From contig CAJQIN010000012.1 of NCBI GenBank assembly GCA_905478465.1, positions 1 to 32,889 of the forward strand: DNA of 32,889 nucleotides. Direction: 5' to 3'. Under the pieces are notes generated by a model, which was not told the DNA's origin, did not search any database, and saw only the letters and a program-made list of their open reading frames with translations. Both the position numbers and the translations under genes were made by a program. The DNA comes from Minisyncoccota bacterium. GTDB taxonomy: Bacteria > Patescibacteriota > Minisyncoccia > Phycocordibacterales > CAJQIN01. Positions within the stretch are counted from its first letter, which is position 1. Each line of letters opens with the position of its first letter. Below are positions 23,185 to 29,655 of this stretch, piece by piece.

Positions 23185-23193
23185 AGTATAGCA
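23185..23193 (-). promoter_or_regulatory. Extended -10 box of the Nudix gene (leaderless)
   Basis: Minus strand TGC-TATACT at 23193-23185, 6 nt before ATG 23178. Confidence 0.5.
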
Positions 23194-23227
23194 TTATGTA
23201 AAATAGTAATTTAAATAAGTAGCATAT

Positions 23228-23254
23228 AAAAAACTACTCATTGAGTAGTTTTTT
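23228..23254 (-). terminator. Terminator of the histidine kinase gene
   Basis: Stem built of AAAAAACTACTCA and TGAGTAGTTTTTT around one base; T6 on the minus strand. Located between the kinase stop and the Nudix promoter. Confidence 0.85.
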
Positions 23255-23280
23255 ATACAGTACAGATAGTTCGTTACTAG

Positions 23281-24882
23281 CTACTTAACTGGAATTTCAA
23301 TAATAAATTCACTTCCCTTTCCTTGCCCTTCTGACTCAGCCCAGACTTTTCCTCCATGAGCTTCAATAATACTTTTCACGATATAGAGTCCGTATCCAGT
23401 ACTTTCTACATTTACTTTTGTTGAATCTACCCCTCGTCCACCTTCTGTGAAGAGTCTTTTCATGTCATTAGCTGTGATACCAATTCCGTTATCTTTTGCG
23501 GAGAATCGTATTTTCTCTGGAGTTTCTGAAAGAGAAATAACTACAGAACCTTTTGGAGTATATTTAATAGCATTATCTATTATGTTTCGTACTGCATGTA
23601 ATAGCTGTTCTTGATCTGCCTGAACTTGATACGTTCCTTCGGTAAAGTTTGTTTGAATAGAAACACCACGTGTTTCAGCATTTGCTTTGTGTCTTAAAAT
23701 CTCCCCCTCTACAAGTTTCTTGAAATCAAGAGGTGATTTTTTATATTCGATAGTTCCCTTTTGAATATTGGATGCTTTAAGGATGTCCTGTACAGTGTCT
23801 ACGGCTTTCGTGTCTGACACAAAACCTTCTTGAATCATTGGACGAAGCTCTCCTGGTAATGTTCCAAAATCACCATCTAAAAGACCTGAAAAAATATTTC
23901 TTGATTTAGTGAAGAATCCTTTTACTTGGTGAGTGATGAAGTGGATGAGGGTAATTTGTTGAGCATTTGCCTCTGCAAGTTCTTCCCTCTGTTTGTCTAC
24001 TTTTGCAACCGAGTGAACAAGAAATAGGCCGCTTACGGTAAGTAGGACGAGGGTTATTGAGTTTAGGATTATGTTTACTGTATCCTCAATGAAAGTAAAC
24101 TGAATTCCAACAAGAAAAATTGTCATGAAAACCAGTATCTCCGTTGCCAGTAATTTAAATTTAAATATTTTATATCGGGTAGCAGCAAAACTAATAAGCG
24201 CTATAAAAATAGGTAGACCGGACAAGCTTAAGAGAGACCAGTTATAATTATCTGTGAAAGCAGAATAATAAAGAGTCACCATAAATATAACCAGGAATGC
24301 AAGCATGCCTGTAAATACTATTGTATCCCTTTGCAGATGTTTCTTTTTTGATATCTTAATACTTAATATAAAAGTAATAACAATCATTAGAATATAAAAG
24401 ATGTCAATCCATGGAATTATATTCTGAGTAACGAAAATATTTTCTGCAGCTTCACATATCCACAGATCATAGTGAGTAAGTGTGGCTCCTTTAATCGTGT
24501 AGAAAACAACTGGTATTACCGGGGCAATAAATAATATTAGATATTTTGGTAATTTTTCATAGAAAAAGAAAAAAGAAAAAACAAACGCCACATAGAAAAA
24601 TAAGACTTCTGTTATTTCAGAAAGACTCCACGCAAACATTGTTAAGGAGCTGTTATATAAAAGTATCCAAGCGATAAGATCACTTACTACCCAAACGGTA
24701 AAAACAATATTTAGAGCAAAAAATAACCAAGAAAGTGTGTCTTGTTTATTTTTTATAAGTACAAATAATGCAAAAAATAGACCTATAGCGATAACAGATA
24801 TGTGTGAGTAATAAATAAGTACGACGGGAAGTTGTTCCGTGAGTGCCAGGAGGCAGTCTTGAAAATTATATATTATATTCAT
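23281..24882 (-). CDS. Membrane sensor histidine kinase (7TM-type input), orphan
   Basis: A 533-residue sensor kinase. Residues 1-295 hold about eight to nine hydrophobic segments, resembling the HisKA_7TM type of N-terminal sensor. A short helix leads to the phospho-acceptor box, HFITHQVKGFF with His318 as the likely site. The usual HELRTPL form is not seen. The ATPase domain is canonical: N box NIIDNAIKYTPKG, G1 DNGIGI, G2 GYGLYIVKSIIEAHGG. No response regulator lies nearby, so the partner is elsewhere. A perfect TATAAT at 24912-24917 gives a leader of about 23 nt, and the gene has its own terminator. Confidence 0.9.
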   Translation of the reverse strand: MNIIYNFQDCLLALTEQLPVVLIYYSHISVIAIGLFFALFVLIKNKQDTLSWLFFALNIVFTVWVVSDLIAWILLYNSSLTMFAWSLSEITEVLFFYVAFVFSFFFFYEKLPKYLILFIAPVIPVVFYTIKGATLTHYDLWICEAAENIFVTQNIIPWIDIFYILMIVITFILSIKISKKKHLQRDTIVFTGMLAFLVIFMVTLYYSAFTDNYNWSLLSLSGLPIFIALISFAATRYKIFKFKLLATEILVFMTIFLVGIQFTFIEDTVNIILNSITLVLLTVSGLFLVHSVAKVDKQREELAEANAQQITLIHFITHQVKGFFTKSRNIFSGLLDGDFGTLPGELRPMIQEGFVSDTKAVDTVQDILKASNIQKGTIEYKKSPLDFKKLVEGEILRHKANAETRGVSIQTNFTEGTYQVQADQEQLLHAVRNIIDNAIKYTPKGSVVISLSETPEKIRFSAKDNGIGITANDMKRLFTEGGRGVDSTKVNVESTGYGLYIVKSIIEAHGGKVWAESEGQGKGSEFIIEIPVK

Positions 24883-24911
24883 AAAAATCTGTTGGTTTAA
24901 CTAATAAAAAT

Positions 24912-24917
24912 ATTATA
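24912..24917 (-). promoter_or_regulatory. -10 box of the histidine kinase gene
   Basis: TATAAT on the minus strand, 29 nt before ATG 24882. An imperfect dyad CCACAA...TTGTGG (24918-24951) covers the -35 region and the stop of the preceding gene. Confidence 0.45.
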
Positions 24918-24935
24918 CCACAATAATAATATATA

Positions 24936-25736
24936 TTAATTATTTTGTGGTGGATTTTGTGCCATTTTTAAAATGACATCTTTTTTATCGCCTGTATATG
25001 CCCACCAACCAATATCATCAGATGGATCAACTTTGTCTATCAGGGGACAAATAAGAGGTTTGACTCCTAGTGTACTCTCCACATATTTAAAAGCTGGATA
25101 AATAACCTTTTCAAGAAAAGGCGCTTCAATTTTGTTATGTGGGTAAAATTTTTCAAAAAGAATAGTATTGGTAGCAAGAAGGATAAAAATTTTTTTATAG
25201 TAGTTTTCAGCGACATTTCCATTTTTATGCAGCCACTCAGAAATATCCTCAATATTCTCAATCTCTTCAGGGTAAAAATATTTTAAAATACGATGATGAA
25301 AATCTATAATATTTTCGCCTGTAGTTGTGTCTATTTTATAAAATTTTTCCCCATCAAACTTATTAAAATCTATAACCTTGAAGCTATCCAATAGAGTCTC
25401 CCCGTTTTTGTTTTTTCCGTTAGAAAAATAAAGACGACCGAGAGAATATTTATCTTCATTGCGAGTAACAAATTTATCAGTAGTGTACTCAAGATATAAG
25501 GGTCGTGCGTTTGATTCTTTTGCTTTTTCTTTTAAAATTACGAATTCTTGATCTGGTGTAAAAATATTTCTAAAAAGTGCAAAATATATATGATTTTTAT
25601 CAGAAAAAAAATCAGGCTGATCTGCTCTTTCCCCTAAAAGTTTGAGGGCTTTGTTTCGAAGTTCAGTATCTTCTGAGCGTCTTTTAGCTTCAGTTATTGC
25701 TTCTGTTATGGGTGTATAAATTATATCTAGATTCAT
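24936..25736 (-). CDS. Cytoplasmic protein of unknown function
   Basis: I do not recognise this 266-residue protein. It has no signal or membrane segment, is rich in aromatic and charged residues, and has a conserved-looking end (PLICPLIDKVDPSDDIGWWAYTGD). The frame starts at 25784 inside the preceding gene; ATG 25736 lies 1 nt after that gene's stop and is the better start. It is translationally coupled to the Cys-rich anchored protein upstream, so the two probably function together. It is followed by the histidine kinase promoter. Confidence 0.7.
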   Translation of the reverse strand: MNLDIIYTPITEAITEAKRRSEDTELRNKALKLLGERADQPDFFSDKNHIYFALFRNIFTPDQEFVILKEKAKESNARPLYLEYTTDKFVTRNEDKYSLGRLYFSNGKNKNGETLLDSFKVIDFNKFDGEKFYKIDTTTGENIIDFHHRILKYFYPEEIENIEDISEWLHKNGNVAENYYKKIFILLATNTILFEKFYPHNKIEAPFLEKVIYPAFKYVESTLGVKPLICPLIDKVDPSDDIGWWAYTGDKKDVILKMAQNPPQNN

Positions 25737-25737
25737 A

Positions 25738-26073
25738 CTATATTTGCTCTGTGCACTCCTCCCATTCTTCGAGATACTCCTCACACGTTAGTGTGCTTAT
25801 CTTATTCTGAGTAGTAAGGATGTAGGCACATTCTTCGACGTCATTTGAACAAAATTCTTTGATATCGGTAGTTTGAGCTAAGTGTTTAGTATAAAAATAC
25901 TCTCCGTCAGTTGTACATACGTCTTCGTCTGAACTACATTCTGTGTAAAGCATTAATTTATAGTCTAAATTCTTAATATATTTAGAGTAACTAAAACCTG
26001 CAGAAATTAATAAACAAAAAATTACAATTGAAAGAATTATAAAAGAATTTTTCTTGCTACTAGAGAATGCCAT
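25738..26073 (-). CDS. Membrane-anchored Cys-rich small protein
   Basis: Unrecognised 111-residue protein. A basic start and one membrane segment (about 11-30) are followed by an outer domain with six cysteines (TEC, VC, FC, EC, TC, EC), strongly acidic near its end (CEEYLEEWEECTEQI). The even number of cysteines outside the membrane suggests disulfides. It is coupled to the downstream 266-residue gene by a 1-nt gap. A 15-bp AT-rich hairpin (26093-26132) lies in its leader, about 20 nt before the ATG. Confidence 0.6.
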   Translation of the reverse strand: MAFSSSKKNSFIILSIVIFCLLISAGFSYSKYIKNLDYKLMLYTECSSDEDVCTTDGEYFYTKHLAQTTDIKEFCSNDVEECAYILTTQNKISTLTCEEYLEEWEECTEQI

Positions 26074-26092
26074 AATAAATATAGTTAATAGT

Positions 26093-26132
26093 TAATAAAG
26101 TATTATTCTTTATAAAAAATAATACTTTATTA
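26093..26132 (-). repeat. 15-bp AT-rich hairpin in the leader of the Cys-rich gene
   Basis: TAATAAAGTATTATT (26093-26107) pairs with 26118-26132; 10-nt loop. No T-run follows on the minus strand. Confidence 0.5.
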
Positions 26133-26144
26133 TTAAAAATAAGT

Positions 26145-26180
26145 AAAGGTGCATATCATTAAATGATATGCACCTTTTTT
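26145..26180. terminator. Terminator after the 26184-26816 gene
   Basis: 16-bp perfect stem (26145-26160 with 26162-26177), T6 on the plus strand; on the minus strand CTTTACTTATTTTT gives a looser T-rich tail. Confidence 0.8.
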
Positions 26181-26183
26181 GTT

Positions 26184-26816
26184 TTAAAATAAATTTTTAT
26201 AAAAATATTTTAAAATCCAAAGTAATACAATATTTCGAAAACTCCAGTATATCGTTCCAACAATTCCTGAAAGAAAAAATATTAGATAATCTTTTGCAGA
26301 TAGATTGTCTTTTTTTCCGTGTCTCAGAAAAGCCGTTGTTACAAAAGAGTCTTCATATAAAGAAAGAGCAATAAAAGCAGCAACATCATTCTTTTTAGTT
26401 GCCCATATGGTCATCCTGAGAAAAAAGATGGGAATCTGCATAAACATGATTGGTAAAAAAGTAAATATTTTTACCAACAAGCGAGACCAGTAGTACCAAC
26501 GTTTTACCCGTAGGGCAATATAATTGATATGAGTATTTCCACTTTCCTTGAGTTGTTCAAAGACTTTTACTCCGAGCCAGTCAACCTTAGTCCATATATG
26601 TATATATAGAAGAAGAAGATTGATCATTATTCCAGCTAATGAGGCAAGTATGGAACCTTGGATGGTTCCATAATAAACAAGAATAGCTAGCCAAATAAAA
26701 TTATCGTAACTAAAATTAATTGCATTGATTACTCCCCATCCTGTGACAATTTGAATAATTTTGGTACGTGTTAATAGAGGAGAATCGGATTTACTTTTTC
26801 TTACTTGAGTATCCAT
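26184..26816 (-). CDS. Polytopic membrane protein of unknown function
   Basis: A 210-residue protein with four to five hydrophobic segments (about 23-45, 50-75, 112-135 and 178-205) and basic loops. I do not recognise the family. It is unusual here in having both a near-consensus promoter (TTGACA, 17 bp, TATACT) and a true Shine-Dalgarno (AGGAG, 7 nt before ATG 26816). TTG 26819 directly precedes the ATG and is less likely as start. Signals this strong suggest high expression. It is a single gene with its own terminator. Confidence 0.7.
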   Translation of the reverse strand: MDTQVRKSKSDSPLLTRTKIIQIVTGWGVINAINFSYDNFIWLAILVYYGTIQGSILASLAGIMINLLLLYIHIWTKVDWLGVKVFEQLKESGNTHINYIALRVKRWYYWSRLLVKIFTFLPIMFMQIPIFFLRMTIWATKKNDVAAFIALSLYEDSFVTTAFLRHGKKDNLSAKDYLIFFLSGIVGTIYWSFRNIVLLWILKYFYKNLF

Positions 26817-26823
26817 CAAGACA

Positions 26824-26828
26824 CTCCT
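26824..26828 (-). promoter_or_regulatory. Strong Shine-Dalgarno site
   Basis: AGGAG on the minus strand within AAGGAG, 7 nt before ATG 26816. One of few clear ribosome sites in the window; it fixes the start. Confidence 0.75.
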
Positions 26829-26865
26829 TTCTTTGGTTGTTTGTAAAGAACTTCGAACTATTTAT

Positions 26866-26894
26866 AGTATACTACTCTTTTAGATTATTGTCAA
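26866..26894 (-). promoter_or_regulatory. Near-consensus promoter of the 26184-26816 gene
   Basis: TTGACA (26894-26889), 17 bp, TATACT (26871-26866) on the minus strand. The -35 overlaps the stop codon of the preceding dehydrogenase gene. Confidence 0.75.
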
Positions 26895-28054
26895 CACTCG
26901 ATGCATCTAATATTCATATTTTTTTTGACATTTTCAAGATAGATATCTGTGTCAAGATCAGCAGCCAAATAGGTTGAATTTTCTAAGGGTGGTTTCGTAA
27001 TAAAAGTAAGTAAGCCAGAAAGTACTCCAACTGCAACCATAAACAAAGTTGCACTTGTTCCTTTAATATGTTGATGCTCAACATCTACATAGTAACAAAC
27101 TTTTTTGTCTTCATAAGAAAGCCAAAAAGTTATGAGATCAGACCCTAGGAGAGGTGTGCTTATATTGTCAGCAAAAAATATATCTTCTTCAGATACTTTT
27201 GAGTATCCTTTTTTGTTTGCAAGTTCAATTAAACGGTTTTGTGACAACGGATGAAGTGCGTAAATAAATTTCCCAGGAATCTCTAGTTGATGTGCGAAGC
27301 TAATAATTTCATCATGTGGAACAATCATTCCTAGTGGATAAGTGTCCAGCGTTTTTATGGGCTCTATAAATTCTCTAGTTTCTGTAAGGTTATAAATTGC
27401 AGGCTGATTTGTTTCCAGGTATTGACCGGTTTCATTGCAATAACCTGACGGGTCCCAAACAGCTTCAGTTAAAAACTGTAATTTTGACCACATAACAAAA
27501 GGCATACCAGGATCTTTTTTAGGAATGCCTGTCTCGTACTCTACTTCTGTGAACTCTTTTGGGATGCCATGTTCAAGAATTCCTTTTTTAAGCAAGTGAT
27601 CTGCAATTCCAGGATTCATTCCTAGACTTAATATGTGAGTAGCATGATTAAAGCGCTGTGAAAAAAATTCAATATCCGCTACGAAGGTTTCCATTGTGGG
27701 TGCTTCGTAATTAACTGAGCAGTTTAGATAACTTAACCCTAAATCATCAGAAGCTTTTAGTGTTGGGAGTGTGTCTTGATCTGTCATGTCCAGGACTATT
27801 GATATTTCGTGTTGTATTTTGATTTCAGACAACAGTCCATAAATATTTTCTGTAGAAAAAGCTTTATTCAAAAAAATATAATCTATTTTTTTGTGATTAA
27901 TAAATTCTGAGTGTGTAACAGTGTTTACTTTATCCAACAATATTATTTTTCCAAAAAGATCTCGGTCAGCATTAAGTATCTGTAAAAATGCCTGAGCAAC
28001 TCCTCCTGAGGCACCGAGTATAAGAATATTAGGTTGTTTTTTATTATTTATCAT
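26891..28054 (-). CDS. Homospermidine-synthase-like saccharopine dehydrogenase family enzyme
   Basis: A 387-residue NAD(P)-dependent enzyme of the saccharopine dehydrogenase superfamily. The Rossmann start is ILILGASGGVAQAFL. Later blocks match homospermidine synthase better than lysine-pathway enzymes: SLGMNPGIADHLLKKGI, IVPHDEIISFAHQ (compare HNEAISIADY in that family), ALHPLSQNRLIEL, and an end with GTSATLFMVAVGVLSG and a terminal ADLDTDIYLENVK. A role in polyamine synthesis or modification is inferred; the exact reaction is open. It is shorter than classical homospermidine synthase (about 470). Upstream is a leader ORF and a terminator hairpin ending 16 nt before the ATG, so expression is probably attenuated. 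Confidence 0.72.
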   Translation of the reverse strand: MINNKKQPNILILGASGGVAQAFLQILNADRDLFGKIILLDKVNTVTHSEFINHKKIDYIFLNKAFSTENIYGLLSEIKIQHEISIVLDMTDQDTLPTLKASDDLGLSYLNCSVNYEAPTMETFVADIEFFSQRFNHATHILSLGMNPGIADHLLKKGILEHGIPKEFTEVEYETGIPKKDPGMPFVMWSKLQFLTEAVWDPSGYCNETGQYLETNQPAIYNLTETREFIEPIKTLDTYPLGMIVPHDEIISFAHQLEIPGKFIYALHPLSQNRLIELANKKGYSKVSEEDIFFADNISTPLLGSDLITFWLSYEDKKVCYYVDVEHQHIKGTSATLFMVAVGVLSGLLTFITKPPLENSTYLAADLDTDIYLENVKKNMNIRCIEC

Positions 28055-28069
28055 GTTTTCTATAAAAAT

Positions 28070-28103
28070 AAAAAGGATTTGATATAAATATCAAATCCTT
28101 TTT
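28070..28103 (-). terminator. Terminator/attenuator before the dehydrogenase gene
   Basis: 16-bp perfect stem (28070-28085 with 28088-28103), then TATTTTTATAG on the minus strand. The dehydrogenase ATG (28054) is only 16 nt beyond, and the leader ORF stop (28104-28102) overlaps the 5' arm. Confidence 0.82.
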
Positions 28104-28176
28104 ATTTTGAATATTGCAATAAAAAATTAGTACCATCTTGACAAGAAGCCATGATGTCTTTTTTGGTATAGACCAT
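28102..28176 (-). CDS. Putative 24-codon leader peptide
   Basis: ATG 28176 opens a 24-codon ORF, MVYTKKDIMASCQDGTNF then LLQYSK and TAA. The stop codon sits in the base of the terminator stem 28070-28103. An internal ATG (28152) would give a 16-residue form. Promoter boxes lie about 30 nt upstream. No Shine-Dalgarno is seen. Its place between promoter and terminator, directly before a polyamine-type gene, is the layout of leader-peptide attenuators. It could also be an independent small protein. Confidence 0.4.
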   Translation of the reverse strand: MVYTKKDIMASCQDGTNFLLQYSK

Positions 28177-28201
28177 TTTTATATCTATTTGTATAGGTAT
28201 C

Positions 28202-28238
28202 ATTTAAGTACCATATACTTAAATGTATTAAATTGCAA
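28202..28238 (-). promoter_or_regulatory. Promoter with palindromic operator-like site
   Basis: Minus strand TTGCAA (28238-28233), 17 bp, TATGGT (28215-28210). A perfect dyad, ATTTAAGTA (28202-28210) and TACTTAAAT (28216-28224) with a 5-bp centre, straddles the -10 box. A dimeric repressor bound there would block the promoter. Confidence 0.45.
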
Positions 28239-28256
28239 GGTTTTTACGATATTTTA

Positions 28257-28697
28257 TTATAAATATTTTTTCCTTAATTCATAAGATATTATAGAGGGTA
28301 TGTAAAATATTATATCAGCCACTATTTTTCCAACAGTTATCCCAAGCAAGTAGTTTTCTGTTATGCTTGAAAAAAAGTACATAATAAATGGTCTAAAAAT
28401 AAAACTATCTAGTATTTCTGAAAATCCAAATTCTAAAAATAGATTTCTCAATGTGCACGTTAATCCTATAAACCCATATTCTTGGAGAGATGTTCTTTGC
28501 CTTGCATCATTGAGTATCTCTCTTGCAAATAAAAAACCGTAAAAACCTATATTTTCTCCAAGAGTAGCCATGTACGCAGAAAGTAATTTATCTCTAGTGA
28601 TTAAAAAAAATAAACTAGCAAAAAGTAAGGCACCTAAGGTTCCAAAAATTTCTGCAGGTGCATATCTTTTTATCCAAATTAATATTTTTTTCTTCAT
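28257..28697 (-). CDS. Conserved membrane protein, possibly linked to the polyamine gene
   Basis: A 146-residue protein with about four membrane segments. Its residue pattern is distinctive: RYAPAEIFGT, GENIGFYGF, RNLFLEFGFSEILDSF, RPFIMYFF, LGITVGKIVAD and ISYELRKKYL. I recall similar proteins in Patescibacteria, possibly near polyamine-type genes, but I know no function. It lies just upstream of the leader ORF and dehydrogenase on the same strand, with a separate promoter between, so a functional link is an inference from proximity. No clear promoter of its own was found. Confidence 0.65.
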   Translation of the reverse strand: MKKKILIWIKRYAPAEIFGTLGALLFASLFFLITRDKLLSAYMATLGENIGFYGFLFAREILNDARQRTSLQEYGFIGLTCTLRNLFLEFGFSEILDSFIFRPFIMYFFSSITENYLLGITVGKIVADIIFYIPSIISYELRKKYL

Positions 28698-28741
28698 TTA
28701 TTATGTTTAGAGTTTGTGAACATAAGAGTATCATTTTTAAT

Positions 28742-28770
28742 AAAAAAACACCCAACCAATTGGTCAGGTG
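28742..28770 (-). terminator. Terminator of the 62-codon gene
   Basis: 10-bp stem with two G-U pairs (28749-28758 with 28761-28770), followed by T7 on the minus strand. Confidence 0.75.
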
Positions 28771-28796
28771 CTGGAGCTTTTTTGATTCTAACAAAA

Positions 28797-28985
28797 TTAA
28801 AATCTTGTGGCGTGAACAAGTCCATCTACGTGGTCTAACTCCTTGAGAGCTAGGTCTTCATGTTCCAGAGGTCGATTGGTATCATCCTCTGTGTATTCAA
28901 ACCAATTTACTGGTATTGAACATAGTCTACTTGGATTATTAAGGCAGTTAACTTTTTTAGGTTTCCGTCCTTGGTTTAGTCCCAT
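28797..28985 (-). CDS. Small soluble protein of unknown function, 62 residues
   Basis: Unrecognised protein, basic at the start (MGLNQGRKPKKVN) and acidic later (EYTEDDTNRPLEHEDLALKE), without membrane segments. ATG 28985 has a good ribosome site (AAAGGGG ending 7 nt upstream). The frame opens further upstream at 29135, but that part overlaps the preceding gene and its downstream dyad. A perfect TTGACA lies at 29080-29075; the -10 at 17 bp is poor. A terminator follows, so it is a single small gene. Confidence 0.55.
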   Translation of the reverse strand: MGLNQGRKPKKVNCLNNPSRLCSIPVNWFEYTEDDTNRPLEHEDLALKELDHVDGLVHATRF

Positions 28986-29103
28986 AATAAGGCCCCTTTG
29001 ATTCTGTAAAAGACTTAAAAGATATGTAAATAAAAACAAGCTCCATATATTACGGTACGCCTCGAAATACAGGTTGTCAACTTTAGTTATACACCTGTAG
29101 GGA

Positions 29104-29577
29104 TTATTTTTTAAGAAAAAGAAACAATAGTACAAAAGGAGTCAACAAGCTCCAAAATAGTAACTTACCTGTAAACCACTGCGCAATCGTTGGAGAAAAA
29201 GAATACAAATCCACAAGCCCAACTCCTAATAAAAGAATAGTTGTCACAATACCCAACAAAAGTGCTTGTAGGTATTTACGCGTTTTTTTGTATGAAAATT
29301 CTGCCCTAATAAAACGTCGCAGAATATAGGTGCTAATAAGTGCAAATATAATAACTAAACCAAATGAAAAAGGAGCACTTTGGCTTTGCCCAAATTCATA
29401 TGGAAAAACTTCCATAAATGTTTCTCCAATAAAAAGTGAGAAAATAAAAGAAAGTATCTTATCTTTACCTACATAAAGACTAACAATAGAGATAATTCCA
29501 ATAAGAAATATTATCAAAAGTACATCGGTAGAAAGGTGTGAAATAAATTCAATTGAATTAGCGAAGGTTGCAAACAT
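29104..29577 (-). CDS. Small polytopic membrane protein
   Basis: Unrecognised 157-residue protein with four to five membrane segments (about 17-36, 42-55, 70-88, 104-123 and 136-155), ending in FLFLKK. The frame opens at 29625, but that start is inside the dnaJ terminator hairpin (29614-29644). ATG 29577 has a perfect TATAAT 6 nt upstream and is preferred, making the transcript leaderless. Confidence 0.65.
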   Translation of the reverse strand: MFATFANSIEFISHLSTDVLLIIFLIGIISIVSLYVGKDKILSFIFSLFIGETFMEVFPYEFGQSQSAPFSFGLVIIFALISTYILRRFIRAEFSYKKTRKYLQALLLGIVTTILLLGVGLVDLYSFSPTIAQWFTGKLLFWSLLTPFVLLFLFLKK

Positions 29578-29583
29578 AAGATA

Positions 29584-29589
29584 ATTATA
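29584..29589 (-). promoter_or_regulatory. -10 box (leaderless) of the 29104-29577 gene
   Basis: Perfect TATAAT on the minus strand, 6 nt before ATG 29577. No good -35. Confidence 0.5.
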
Positions 29590-29613
29590 ACCTAAAAGTA
29601 TAATTGCAAAAAG

Positions 29614-29644
29614 AAAAACATTCACAAGAATTGTGAATGTTTTT
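29614..29644 (-). terminator. Terminator of the grpE-dnaK-dnaJ operon
   Basis: 14-bp perfect stem (29614-29627 with 29631-29644), 3-nt loop, T-rich end, 12 bp after the dnaJ stop. Confidence 0.88.
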
Positions 29645-29655
29645 CTTCAAGATAA

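Noticed and set aside
29578-29625. Extended start of the 29104-29577 membrane protein at 29625
   Set aside because: The start would sit inside the dnaJ terminator hairpin; ATG 29577 has a TATAAT box at the right distance.
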